In this document: piece after piece, positions 15,701 to 22,573 of the stretch
Position numbering within the stretch: position 1 is the stretch's first letter
Layout of the letters: every line of letters begins with the position of its first letter
Assembly: GCA_017398045.1 (NCBI GenBank)
Contig: JAFQHI010000025.1
Span: 310,001 to 374,000, forward strand
Length of the DNA stretch: 64,000 bases
Reading direction: 5' to 3'
DNA from: Alistipes sp.
GTDB lineage: Bacteria; Bacteroidota; Bacteroidia; Bacteroidales; Rikenellaceae
The notes under the pieces: generated by a model
The model's input: only the letters and a program-made list of their open reading frames with translations
Told to the model about the DNA's origin: nothing
The model's database searches: none
Translations under genes and position numbers: made by a program

Positions 15701-15881
15701 TACGGTCAATGGCGGTACGATTGAGGGTGGTGCCTCGGTGACGGTGACCTTGGACGGTACGATGAAGAGCTACACCTACACGCTCTCGGGTGTATCGTCG
15801 GCCACGACCATCACCTTTGAGTCTGCAACGGCATCGAAGTGCCGCTTCTACCTCGACAACCTGAAGGTACAACAGCAGTAG
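12708..15881 (+). CDS. Modular BACON-domain surface lipoprotein
   Basis: A 1057-residue predicted lipoprotein heading the operon. ATG 12708 gives a signal peptide ending AVSFTAC, with the lipidated Cys near residue 25. Modules by eye: a BACON domain (about 34-122, with GGTATFTVSTNRPWTATL and WISLS); two beta-sandwich modules (about 145-320 and 345-525), both ending in a RLDD motif; two copies of a 140-residue module (about 545-691 and 716-862) that share YGADxRYYY, MxKTLQYDTxYxSYG and YPDxRGL; a Pro-Asp-Thr linker of 9-bp repeats (about 880-896); and a third beta-sandwich (about 903-1057). There is no obvious catalytic centre, so it is probably a binding protein that presents substrate to the co-encoded nucleases and receptor. 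BACON modules are usually linked to carbohydrate or mucin binding. Confidence 0.8.
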   Translation: MKKMLWTKLSLMVVMLLSAVSFTACVDDNEDVGMPFLELDIEELPLTEEGGTATFTVSTNRPWTATLSEGSEWISLSTMEGAGTEEVEISVPATTYGRVGEVQFHLSNTYAVYETKTLVVKQGEVEEEEIIYSETVGTQSVSSPYPYVDAYTSWQTDGTGASTVTYSGKSASVRASGLANAGSGPNVIFFGTLPAYFQVNTITLQPQHQRLALSFLGSFSYKPEGSSEYDNTFNFDNFTVEISGDGKKWSKLECTKDNGDTEHPYWIAAESKFILTEVPEQLSIRFTASFASAFRLDDIRLETFNGTATEIDLAQGKEDGGSTGGETPVVPAGDKIFYESFGTPVKEGTYWPYANENATNIMTGTGVVAGTTTYKGYGVTARTVGTYTSPNPPASGEGHIWFPAGKTADKNFFEVQKLNLNGEKNLDISFYLHGNTDPYKEGDVVLQLSADGEKWTTVAFTTAAIAEAAESTWKVAKASVTLKESPANFYLKFSSETTGGCRLDDPTIVKGNGGTEIDLGAGTSGEEPTPPTPSTDVSTDFPGAGKYLMVATADGKALAATPLTADKNYGYLSGTEVTVSNGQIAADGTSNGLAWTVAAASSEGQYTLYGADSRYYYMTGTYNSFNVNGSAGTDGYAWVFTKNTDGTYAVKNVTMQKTLQYDTNYSSYGAYPDTRGLMTDLYKLNAEGTAYVKVTGAGTGGEEPTPPAPTGGEYDGDYLVVANVNGVWRAATPVPADKTYGYLQPTDVTVSGNAITADATAKSLNFTLKQGATTGQYSLYGADGRYYYLSGTHNSTNVTAELGTDGYYWSVAKNSDNTFTLTNVTMSKTLQYDTQYGSYGVYPDVRGLYVYLFKLNAAGTAYEAVSELPSTGGGTEPDQPDTPDTPDTPDTPDTPDQPATGSLLWNDDFSQFDSATADGTADIGTSLTGSLDGFKDSYTGEKVYSAAGKIKLGSSSKKGKLTTPAMKATATVGATLTVDLAAWANATSGATDSAKVVITVNGGTIEGGASVTVTLDGTMKSYTYTLSGVSSATTITFESATASKCRFYLDNLKVQQQ
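15343..15396 (+). repeat. Tandem 9-bp repeats coding for a (Asp-Thr-Pro)n linker
   Basis: Five to six near-identical 9-bp units (GACACGCCC type) inside the BACON lipoprotein gene encode repeated Asp-Thr-Pro between the second 140-residue module and the last beta-sandwich. Such in-frame arrays can change length by slippage without breaking the frame. Confidence 0.9.
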
Positions 15882-15901
15882 GAATTGGTTGCAAAAGAAT
15901 C

Positions 15902-17131
15902 ATGCGAAGAGCTTTGAATCGTCTGTTGAGCGGTCGCTTGGGACTTTGGGTCTTGCTCCTCGGTGGGCTGACGGCCTGCTCGAGCGGTGGCGATGACCCC
16001 GATACGGGGTCGGCCACGGTGAATTGGGAACATACGACCATGACTTCGGAGGCGGGTGTGGCACGTCTGCGCATTGCAGACGATGCCGTCCCGGGCCTTC
16101 GCTATACGGCCGAAATCACGAGTGGCGATTGGGCTTCGTTTGGCTATTGGAGCCGCTACGAACTGACTAAAAGCGGTGAGGTGGGAACTTCCCTCGGCAC
16201 GCGCCTGATTGATATCTACTACCTCGACAATACCGAGACCACGGAGCGCACGCTCACGGTTCGTTTCACCTTCGAGGGGCGCGAACCGGTGGTGTTGAGC
16301 CTTAAGCAACCCGCTTTGGGCAATGTGACCCCGACACCGAGTGAGACCACGTGGAGTTGGCCCGAACTGCCCGCCAAGGTCGAGAACGCGAATTGGAGCT
16401 ATGTGACTCATTTCTGCCCCGTCTATGACCAGACGCTCGGCAAGGAGGTGACCAAGCGCAACTTCTCGCTCTGCTTCGACAAAACGAAGCGTGCTTCGTG
16501 GTGGGTGGCCTATCCGATGCACTCGGTCTATCTCGGTTCGCTCTCGCGTCCGAATCCCGACCCGTGGGCCTTCGACCCCGAGATTGAATCCTCGTGGCAG
16601 GCCAATCTGGCCCTCGGCAGCTACTCGGGTTCGCCCGTCAGAGGCCATCAGGTAGCCAATGCCGACCGTGACGCCAACCGCACGATGCAGTACCAAACCT
16701 TCTATTGTTCGAACTCGACGCCCCAGAACTATGACCTCAATGGCGGTGCCTGGGCGCGTTTGGAGGGTAAGGTGCGCAATTGGAAGTGTAACGATACGCT
16801 CTATGTTGTGACGGGTGCCTATTGGGACCCCGCATCGTCGAACAAGACGACCGACCGAGCCGGTAACACGTGTCCCATTCCGACCCACTACTTCAAGGTT
16901 TTGGCACGCACGGTGAGGGGCAATGTTCGCAAGGCGGGCGATAAGTTGGGCGACTACAAGGCCGACGAGCTGCAAACGATTGGCTTCTGGGTCGAGAATA
17001 AGAATGTATCGACCGAGGCGCAGGATTGGGTGATGTCGGTTGAGGAGATTGAGCAGAAGACCGGTTTTACCTTCTTCCCCTCGCTTCCCGCGGCAGCCAA
17101 AAAACAGAAGAACAAGACGCAATGGTTCTAA
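15902..17131 (+). CDS. DNA/RNA non-specific endonuclease lipoprotein (NUC family)
   Basis: A 409-residue predicted lipoprotein nuclease. ATG 15902 gives a signal peptide ending LGGLTAC (Cys near residue 26). The N-terminal 120 residues look like a beta-sandwich spacer of BACON type (TSGDWASFGYWSRYELTKSG, LTVRFTFEGREPVVLSLKQP). The C-terminal part is a beta-beta-alpha-metal nuclease of the Serratia NucA/EndoG type: PVRGHQVANADR carries the general base His249, and YDLNGGAWARLEGKVR carries the Mg-binding Asn280. The usual DRGH motif is VRGH here, a change found in some Bacteroidetes members as far as I recall. The enzyme would cleave DNA and RNA at the cell surface. It starts 20 bp after the BACON lipoprotein gene. 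Confidence 0.88.
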   Translation: MRRALNRLLSGRLGLWVLLLGGLTACSSGGDDPDTGSATVNWEHTTMTSEAGVARLRIADDAVPGLRYTAEITSGDWASFGYWSRYELTKSGEVGTSLGTRLIDIYYLDNTETTERTLTVRFTFEGREPVVLSLKQPALGNVTPTPSETTWSWPELPAKVENANWSYVTHFCPVYDQTLGKEVTKRNFSLCFDKTKRASWWVAYPMHSVYLGSLSRPNPDPWAFDPEIESSWQANLALGSYSGSPVRGHQVANADRDANRTMQYQTFYCSNSTPQNYDLNGGAWARLEGKVRNWKCNDTLYVVTGAYWDPASSNKTTDRAGNTCPIPTHYFKVLARTVRGNVRKAGDKLGDYKADELQTIGFWVENKNVSTEAQDWVMSVEEIEQKTGFTFFPSLPAAAKKQKNKTQWF

Positions 17132-17151
17132 CCGAATAAATGAATTTAGCG

Positions 17152-18186
17152 ATGAAGAAAATAGCTTTTATACTGCTCCTGACTGCCCTCGTGGTTACGA
17201 CCGCCGAGGCACAGAAGCCCTATAAGGTGATGTTCTGGAACATCGAAAACTTCTTCGATACGGTCGATGACCCCGCCACACGTGACGAGGAATTTACGCC
17301 CGAGGGTGTGAAGGCCTGGAACGAGGCCAAATACGAAAAGAAGCTCGCGAATGTGGAGCGTGTGGTGTTCGATATTGCCGCACAGGACCGCATCTATCCC
17401 GCCGTGATTGGCTTCTCGGAGGTGGAGAATCGCTCCGTGTTGGATGATATCGTCTCGACCCCGAAGCTGGCCCCCGCCTCGTATCGCGTGGTGCATTACG
17501 ACTCGCCCGAGGCGCGTGGTGTGGATGTGGCCTTTATCTACCGCCCCGACCAGTTCAAGCTGGAGGGTAGTTTTCCGGTGAAGGCCGAAGTGCCGCAGTT
17601 GCCCGAATTCCGCACGCGCGACATCCTGACGATGTGGGGAACAATTGACGAGGAGCCGTTCTACTTCATGGTCGTTCACTGGCCCTCGCGCCTCGGTGGT
17701 AAGGATGCCTCGGAGTTTAAGCGTGTGGCTCTGGGCGAGCAGATGCGTCGTCTGGCCGACTCGGTTTTGATGCAGAACCCCAAGACGAAGATTGTCGCCA
17801 TGGGTGACTTCAACGACGACCCGACCGACCCCAGCATGGAGGAGGCGTTGGGAGCCAAAGGCAAACTCAAGGAGTTGGTGGAGGGCGATTTCTTCAACCC
17901 CTACCACGAGATGTTGCGTGCCGGTATGGGTACGTTGGCCTATGGCGATGCCTGGAACATCTTCGACAATATTGTCGTGACGGAGAACCTCATCTCGGCC
18001 AAGAAGGGCGAGCTGAAGCTGCAAAAACCGAAGGGGTCGAAATTCTACGGAGCGATTTTCCGCGCCCACTACCTCTTCCAAAAGGAGGGTCAGTATAAGG
18101 GCTATCCGTTGCGTACCTATGTGAGCAACAGCTTCCAGGGTGGCTTCTCGGACCACCTTCCGGTCTATATCTATATTGCCAAATAA
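17152..18186 (+). CDS. Secreted endonuclease/exonuclease/phosphatase (EEP) family protein
   Basis: A 344-residue secreted member of the DNase I-like superfamily. ATG 17152 (MKKIAFILLLTALVVTTAEAQ) gives a standard signal peptide; ATG 17140 would add four residues. All core motifs are present: FWNIENFFD (metal-binding Asn), FSEVEN (Glu), DVAFIY, VHWPSR (His), GDFNDDP (Asp and Asn) and a terminal FSDHLPV (Asp-His). The family hydrolyses phosphodiesters; with the NUC enzyme encoded 20 bp upstream, extracellular DNA or RNA breakdown is the natural reading. There is no lipobox, so it is probably periplasmic or released. It lies 14 bp before the TonB receptor gene. Confidence 0.9.
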   Translation: MKKIAFILLLTALVVTTAEAQKPYKVMFWNIENFFDTVDDPATRDEEFTPEGVKAWNEAKYEKKLANVERVVFDIAAQDRIYPAVIGFSEVENRSVLDDIVSTPKLAPASYRVVHYDSPEARGVDVAFIYRPDQFKLEGSFPVKAEVPQLPEFRTRDILTMWGTIDEEPFYFMVVHWPSRLGGKDASEFKRVALGEQMRRLADSVLMQNPKTKIVAMGDFNDDPTDPSMEEALGAKGKLKELVEGDFFNPYHEMLRAGMGTLAYGDAWNIFDNIVVTENLISAKKGELKLQKPKGSKFYGAIFRAHYLFQKEGQYKGYPLRTYVSNSFQGGFSDHLPVYIYIAK

Positions 18187-18200
18187 ATAACTCAAACCAT

Positions 18201-20960
18201 ATGAAAATCAAAAGTTTACTAACGCTTTTACTCGCACTCGTCACCCTGACGGCTACGGCCCAGGTAGGTGGCGTGAAGGGTCGTGTCGTTTCGCGTTCGG
18301 GACGTACGGCCGTGAGCGGAGTAAAGATTCAGCTTACGCCGGGTGAGCAGACCACCACGAGCGACGAGGAGGGTAACTTCCTCTTCGAGCTGGTCGAGGA
18401 GGGTGTCTATCAGCTCCACTTCGAGGCCGATGAGTTCGAGCCGCTTTCGATTCAGGTGCGCGTAGGAAAGCTCGTGCATGATATGCGCACGGTGGTGCTT
18501 GTGCCTGCTGTCCAGCAGGAGATTTTGGACGATGCCATCTTCACGGAGTTTGACACCGAGTCGGCAGACGATTCGCACGCCCTGCCCACCTCGTTGTCGG
18601 CTTCGAAGGACATCTTCAACAACATCGCCTCGTACAACTTCAGCGAGATGCGCTTCAATGTGCGTGGTTACGACTCGCAGTATCAGGATGTCTATATGAA
18701 CGGCATCCGCCTCAATGATGCCATGACGGGCTACTCGCCTTGGTCGTTGTGGACGGGTCTGAACGATGCTACGCGCAACCAGGAGGTGACCACCGGTTTG
18801 ATTGCTTCGGAGCAGGGCTTGGGCGGTATCGGCGGTACGACGAATGTGAATACGCTCCCTTCGCAGATGCGTAAGGGCTTGCGTACCAGCCTCGTTTCGG
18901 CTAACCAGACCTATCGTTTCCGTGCTATGGTGACCTATGCGTCGGGTTTGCAGGACAATGGCTGGGCCTATGCCTTCTCGCTCTCGACCCGTCAGGGTGG
19001 CAATGACTATGTGGAGGGTGTCTATTACAACGCCTACGGCTACTTTGCCTCGGTCGAGAAGCAGTTCCTCTCGGGTCGTCACCGTCTGGCTTTGACCCTG
19101 TTGGGCGCACCCACCGAGCGTGGTGTGCAGCAGGCTTCGGTGCAGGAGGTCTATGACCTGGTGGGTAACAACTACTACAACCCGAACTGGGGTTATCAGC
19201 AAGGCGAGAAGCGTAACGCCCGTGTGCGTGATAACCACGAGCCGCTCGTGATGCTGAACTATACGTTCAATATCTCGGACCGCACGAAATTCGACCTCGC
19301 TACGTCGTTCCGCTTCGGTCGCAACGGCTATTCGGCCCTGACGTGGCAGGATGGTGCCGACCCGCGCCCCGACTACTACCGCTACCTCCCGTCGTACTTC
19401 GTGCGCGACAACAATTTGGAGGGTGCAGCCTGGCAGTATGAGCGTTGGAGAGCCAATTACGAGAACGTGCGTCACATCCAGTGGGATAAGTTCTACGAGA
19501 CGAACTACACGCGCGAAAATCCCGTCGATAGCGAAATCTACGGTCCGGGCGCACGCTCGAACTACATGATTGAGGAGCGTCACACCGACCAGCGCGATTG
19601 GAATCTGGTGATGACCTTCCACCACCTCTTTAAGAACGGTTCGAAGCTGAATGCCGGTCTGAACCTGCGTCGCAATCGCACCGAGTACTACTCGGAGGTG
19701 AAGGACCTCCTGGGCGGTGACTATTGGGTCGATGAGGATAAGTTTGCCGAGCGCGATTTTGCCTCGCCCACGGCCAAGCAGAACGATTTGGAGTACTATA
19801 ATAAGTATGGCCACGCGCGTGCAGCCAAGGAGGGCGATAAGTATAGCTACGACTACTATGCGCACGTGCTGAAAGGTGGTGCCTGGGCATCGTATCAGTG
19901 GCAGACGGGTGGTTTCTCGATGGTCCTCGGTGGCGAGATTGGCGCGACGAAGCTCTGGCGCGAGGGTCTGTGGCAGAAGGGTCTCTTTGCCGACAATTCG
20001 AAGGGCGACTCCGAGAAGCTCGACTTCCTCAATTACAAGGGTAAGTTAAACCTTGCGTATCGTTTCTCGGCGGCTCACTCCGTAGAGGTGAATGCCCTCT
20101 ATATGCAGCAGGCTCCCGACTTTAAGAATGCCTTCGTATCGCCCCGTACACGCAACTCCGTGACGCCGAACCTCGAAGAGGAGAAGGTGCTGGGTGTCGA
20201 TGCTTCGTACAACCTCCGTTATGGCGATTTGAAGGCGCGTATTTCGGGTTATTACACCGTGATTAAGGACCAGACGAAGCTCATGTCGTACTACGATGAC
20301 GTGAACTCGAGCTTTACGAACTTTGCCATGAGCGGCATCGACAAGCTTCACTTCGGTTTGGAGGCTGCCGTTCAGGTGCCTATCTATCGCGGTTTGTCGT
20401 TGCGTGGTGCGTTGAGCTGGGGTCAATATACCTACACCTCGAATCCGGACTACGTGCAGACGCGCGATAACAGTGCCGAGGTGCTGACCGAGGGTAAAGT
20501 TTATTGGGAGGATTTCCGCGTGGAGAGTACGCCGCAGCTGGCTGCCAGCATCGGCCTGAACTTCCGCTCGAACAACAATTGGTTTCTCTCGGCCGACTGC
20601 AATTACTACGACCATATGTACCTCTCGATGAGTCCTGTCTATCGTACCGATGAGGTGATTTCCAGCTCGATGACCGATGCCGATATCGCCTATATGCGTC
20701 GTCAGGAGCGTTTCGACGATGCCTTCGTGCTGAACGCCTCGATTGGTAAGAATTGGTCGATTAAGTACAAATATACGCTCGGCTTCAGCCTCAATGTCGA
20801 TAACCTGTTGAACAATCAGGATATCAAGACGGGCGGTTACGAGCAGACGCGCCTTGTGAAGAATACCGAGACGACGGTGGATTCCTATCAGCCCTTCGAT
20901 TCGAAGTATTTCTATATGTTCGGCACGACCTACTACCTGAATGTCTATTTCCGATTCTAA
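18201..20960 (+). CDS. TonB-dependent outer-membrane receptor with carboxypeptidase-like domain
   Basis: A 919-residue outer-membrane transporter. Signal peptide at residues 1-20, then a CarboxypepD_reg-like domain (about 22-105, GGVKGRVVSRSGRTAVSGVKIQL), a plug (about 115-235, with FNVRGYDSQYQDVYMNGIRLND), and a beta barrel ending in the C-terminal aromatic motif NVYFRF. No SusD gene accompanies it, unlike glycan-utilisation loci. Its neighbours are two nucleases and two lipoproteins, so the imported substrate is more likely nucleotides or oligonucleotides than sugars. This is inference from context: the receptor sequence itself does not reveal its ligand. Gaps on both sides are under 25 bp, supporting one operon. 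Confidence 0.9.
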   Translation: MKIKSLLTLLLALVTLTATAQVGGVKGRVVSRSGRTAVSGVKIQLTPGEQTTTSDEEGNFLFELVEEGVYQLHFEADEFEPLSIQVRVGKLVHDMRTVVLVPAVQQEILDDAIFTEFDTESADDSHALPTSLSASKDIFNNIASYNFSEMRFNVRGYDSQYQDVYMNGIRLNDAMTGYSPWSLWTGLNDATRNQEVTTGLIASEQGLGGIGGTTNVNTLPSQMRKGLRTSLVSANQTYRFRAMVTYASGLQDNGWAYAFSLSTRQGGNDYVEGVYYNAYGYFASVEKQFLSGRHRLALTLLGAPTERGVQQASVQEVYDLVGNNYYNPNWGYQQGEKRNARVRDNHEPLVMLNYTFNISDRTKFDLATSFRFGRNGYSALTWQDGADPRPDYYRYLPSYFVRDNNLEGAAWQYERWRANYENVRHIQWDKFYETNYTRENPVDSEIYGPGARSNYMIEERHTDQRDWNLVMTFHHLFKNGSKLNAGLNLRRNRTEYYSEVKDLLGGDYWVDEDKFAERDFASPTAKQNDLEYYNKYGHARAAKEGDKYSYDYYAHVLKGGAWASYQWQTGGFSMVLGGEIGATKLWREGLWQKGLFADNSKGDSEKLDFLNYKGKLNLAYRFSAAHSVEVNALYMQQAPDFKNAFVSPRTRNSVTPNLEEEKVLGVDASYNLRYGDLKARISGYYTVIKDQTKLMSYYDDVNSSFTNFAMSGIDKLHFGLEAAVQVPIYRGLSLRGALSWGQYTYTSNPDYVQTRDNSAEVLTEGKVYWEDFRVESTPQLAASIGLNFRSNNNWFLSADCNYYDHMYLSMSPVYRTDEVISSSMTDADIAYMRRQERFDDAFVLNASIGKNWSIKYKYTLGFSLNVDNLLNNQDIKTGGYEQTRLVKNTETTVDSYQPFDSKYFYMFGTTYYLNVYFRF

Positions 20961-20984
20961 CAACCTCGAAAAACGATTTAAGCT

Positions 20985-22019
20985 ATGAAAAAGATTGCAA
21001 ATATGTTTGTCGTTGCGCTTCTCGCGCTTGTGATGACGGGTTGTTATAACGACTTCGAGAACCCGGCCGAGGGTAAGATTTTCTCCGACGAGGATTTCAC
21101 GGCCGAGGGAATGTCCTACATCTCGATTAAGGAGCTGAAGACCACCTTCTGGCGCACGACGGGTGCCGGTACGGGTGCGGTGGCTTCGTGGGAGATTGAC
21201 GAGCCGCTCTATACGCGCGGCAAGGTGATTTCTTCCGACCGCTACGGCTCGATTTATAAGTCGGTCTATCTATACGACGAGGTGACCGAGTCGGCCATCG
21301 AACTCAAACTCAACAGCGGCACCTATGTCTTCTATAGCGCAGGTCGTGAGCTGTTCGTGAAGCTCGAGGGCTTGGTGCTGGGTAACTACCGTGGTATGGT
21401 GAGCATCGGTACGAAGTCGGGTAACCCCGAGTATTCGAATGATAACCTCGAACTTCCCGTGATGATTGCCGACCATGTCTTCCGTGGCCGTGATTTGGGT
21501 ATGCAGCAGAGCGATACGCTTGTGGTGAATGCTTCGAACTACATGGCCTTGACGGACGATGCGCTGGGTCGCCTGGTGCGCTTCGAGAACATCGAGAGCA
21601 AGTTCGGCACGGCTCCCTGGGGCTACAACAACTCCTTCCCCAACTACTTCGCCAACCAGACCTCGTATGATGTCAATTCGACCGAGACGCTCAATGGTGT
21701 GAGTTTCCAGGAGATGATTCAGGGCAAACCTACGTGGGCTGCGAAGGGCAAGCTCGGCGACGATAAGAAGGATACCTACTTCTATGGCTCGGCCTGGTTT
21801 ACCTACGACGCTACAGACCCGGGTCAGGATTCGAATGCTGCCCTCGGCAACTATGTGGTGCGCACGAGCGGCTATGCCCGCTTTATGGAGGAGGCTATTC
21901 CGGCCGATGGCACGAAGGTCGATTTGACGGCTATCCTGGTTAAGTACACCAACTCGTCGGGTCGCTACGTGACCTACCAGCTCACGCTCAACGACGGCAA
22001 CGATGTGGTAGCGAAATAA
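20985..22019 (+). CDS. DUF5689-domain lipoprotein
   Basis: A 344-residue predicted lipoprotein; signal peptide ends LVMTGC with the Cys near residue 20. From about residue 45 it has the DUF5689 pattern (MSYISIKELK, then YTRGKVISSDRYGSIYKSVYLYDE, IELKLNSGTY, GRELFVKLEGLVLGNYRGMVSIG), an OB-like fold common in surface lipoproteins encoded next to TonB receptors. OB folds often bind single-stranded nucleic acid, which would suit the operon, but binding here is untested. It may occupy the place that SusD takes in glycan systems, i.e. the lid or capture protein of the receptor. Last gene of the operon, followed by a terminator. Confidence 0.82.
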   Translation: MKKIANMFVVALLALVMTGCYNDFENPAEGKIFSDEDFTAEGMSYISIKELKTTFWRTTGAGTGAVASWEIDEPLYTRGKVISSDRYGSIYKSVYLYDEVTESAIELKLNSGTYVFYSAGRELFVKLEGLVLGNYRGMVSIGTKSGNPEYSNDNLELPVMIADHVFRGRDLGMQQSDTLVVNASNYMALTDDALGRLVRFENIESKFGTAPWGYNNSFPNYFANQTSYDVNSTETLNGVSFQEMIQGKPTWAAKGKLGDDKKDTYFYGSAWFTYDATDPGQDSNAALGNYVVRTSGYARFMEEAIPADGTKVDLTAILVKYTNSSGRYVTYQLTLNDGNDVVAK

Positions 22020-22046
22020 ATTAAGAATTAAGAATTCTTGGAGCGA

Positions 22047-22088
22047 AAATCGGGGTTGTGGTTAATGGCTGCGACCCCGATTTGTTTT
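22047..22088 (+). terminator. Terminator of the surface nuclease operon
   Basis: Ten-base stem AAATCGGGGT / ACCCCGATTT (22047-22056 with 22074-22083) followed by GTTTT. Confidence 0.8.
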
Positions 22089-22109
22089 GGCTTTCGGTGG
22101 GGGCGGGAG

Positions 22110-22232
22110 TTAAGGGTTTTTAAGGGTTGCTAAAGGTTGCTAAAGGTTACTAAAGGTTACTAAAGGTTGCTAAAGGGGCCCCTTAAACCTTTAATTACCT
22201 TTAGTTGCCTTTATCGCCCTTTTCGCCCTTTT
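22110..22232. repeat. Phased 10-bp repeat array with inverted arms, centred on GGGGCCCC
   Basis: Seven 10-bp units of the type TAAAGGTTGC run from 22111 to 22180. They are followed by a complementary arm (CCTTAAACCTTT...CCTTTAGTTGCC...) to about 22232. The junction is the palindrome GGGGCCCC (22175-22182). The whole can fold into a long imperfect hairpin with a one-helical-turn period. Same family as the arrays at 7.4, 33.2, 36.3, 45.5 and 60.6 kb. Confidence 0.9.
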
Positions 22233-22239
22233 CGTCTGT

Positions 22240-22253
22240 GGGGAGACTGGATT
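22240..22253 (-). repeat. Fragment duplicating the 3' end of tRNA-Pro
   Basis: Fourteen bases, GGGGAGACTGGATT on the plus strand, are identical to 22443-22456 inside the tRNA-Pro gene (acceptor/T-arm 3' side). Similarity to the sequence just beyond the tRNA (ACAAAGCAAAAGC) also recurs nearby at about 22316-22328. The 22233-22400 stretch otherwise holds no gene I can support. Confidence 0.6.
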
Positions 22254-22404
22254 GGCTACTCCGCAGGCAGAGCCTGCTCCGTGACGCCTTTCCAGGTGGA
22301 CCCCTTGGGGAGATTACAAAGCAAAAGCTTTTCTTGTCAGAAAAGCCCTATTTTTTTGTTTGCCCTGTCGCCTTGTATGCAAGCATCCAGTCGCCACGAC
22401 AAAC

Positions 22405-22434
22405 AAAAAAGCCTTTGCAGATGCAAAGGCTTTT
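22405..22434 (-). terminator. Terminator of tRNA-Pro
   Basis: Downstream of the tRNA on the minus strand, AAAGCCTTTGCA and TGCAAAGGCTTT form a perfect stem that ends in a T run. Confidence 0.85.
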
Positions 22435-22440
22435 GCTTTG

Positions 22441-22515
22441 TCGGGGAGACTGGATTCGAACCAGCGACTTTCTGGTCCCAAACCAGACGCGCTAACCGGG
22501 CTGCGCTACACCCCG
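22441..22515 (-). tRNA. tRNA-Pro, anticodon UGG
   Basis: A 75-nt cloverleaf on the minus strand. It starts CGGGGTGTAGCGCAG (acceptor and D arm), has anticodon arm CTGGT-TTGGGAC-CAGA with UGG, and T arm CTGG-TTCGAAT-CCAG. The discriminator is A and CCA is not encoded. Acceptor position 6 (T) faces T at position 67, where a T-A pair is usual, so one acceptor pair is mismatched. All other stems are intact, and a strong terminator follows. I take it as functional, with the mismatch noted. Confidence 0.93.
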
Positions 22516-22540
22516 AACTGTGGCGCAAAGATACACCTTA

Positions 22541-22573
22541 ATTTTGAATTCTAAATTCTAAATTCTAAATTAA
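22541..22573. repeat. AT-rich repeat (AATTCTAAATTCTAAATT)
   Basis: Three to four tandem copies of TTCTAAA between the tRNA and the stop codon of the HAD gene, reaching the stop itself. The same family is at 22020-22038 (degenerate), 45484-45520, 54376-54413 and 60741-60775. Confidence 0.85.

Noticed and set aside
13338-15872. 844-codon open frame on the minus strand opposite the BACON lipoprotein gene
   Set aside because: Product is Arg/Gly/Leu-rich without any recognisable domain; it mirrors the codon bias of the real gene on the plus strand, which has a signal peptide and clear modules.
22110-22232. CRISPR array
   Set aside because: Units are 10 bp in continuous register without spacers, arms are inverted, and no cas gene is present in the window.
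22233-22440. Small mobile element integrated at tRNA-Pro
   Set aside because: Only about 200 bp lie between the repeated 14-base segments and no integrase or gene is present; kept as a possible scar only.
22167-22541. Short open frame containing GETGFEPATFWSQ
   Set aside because: This is the well-known spurious translation across the 3' part of a tRNA gene read on the wrong strand.
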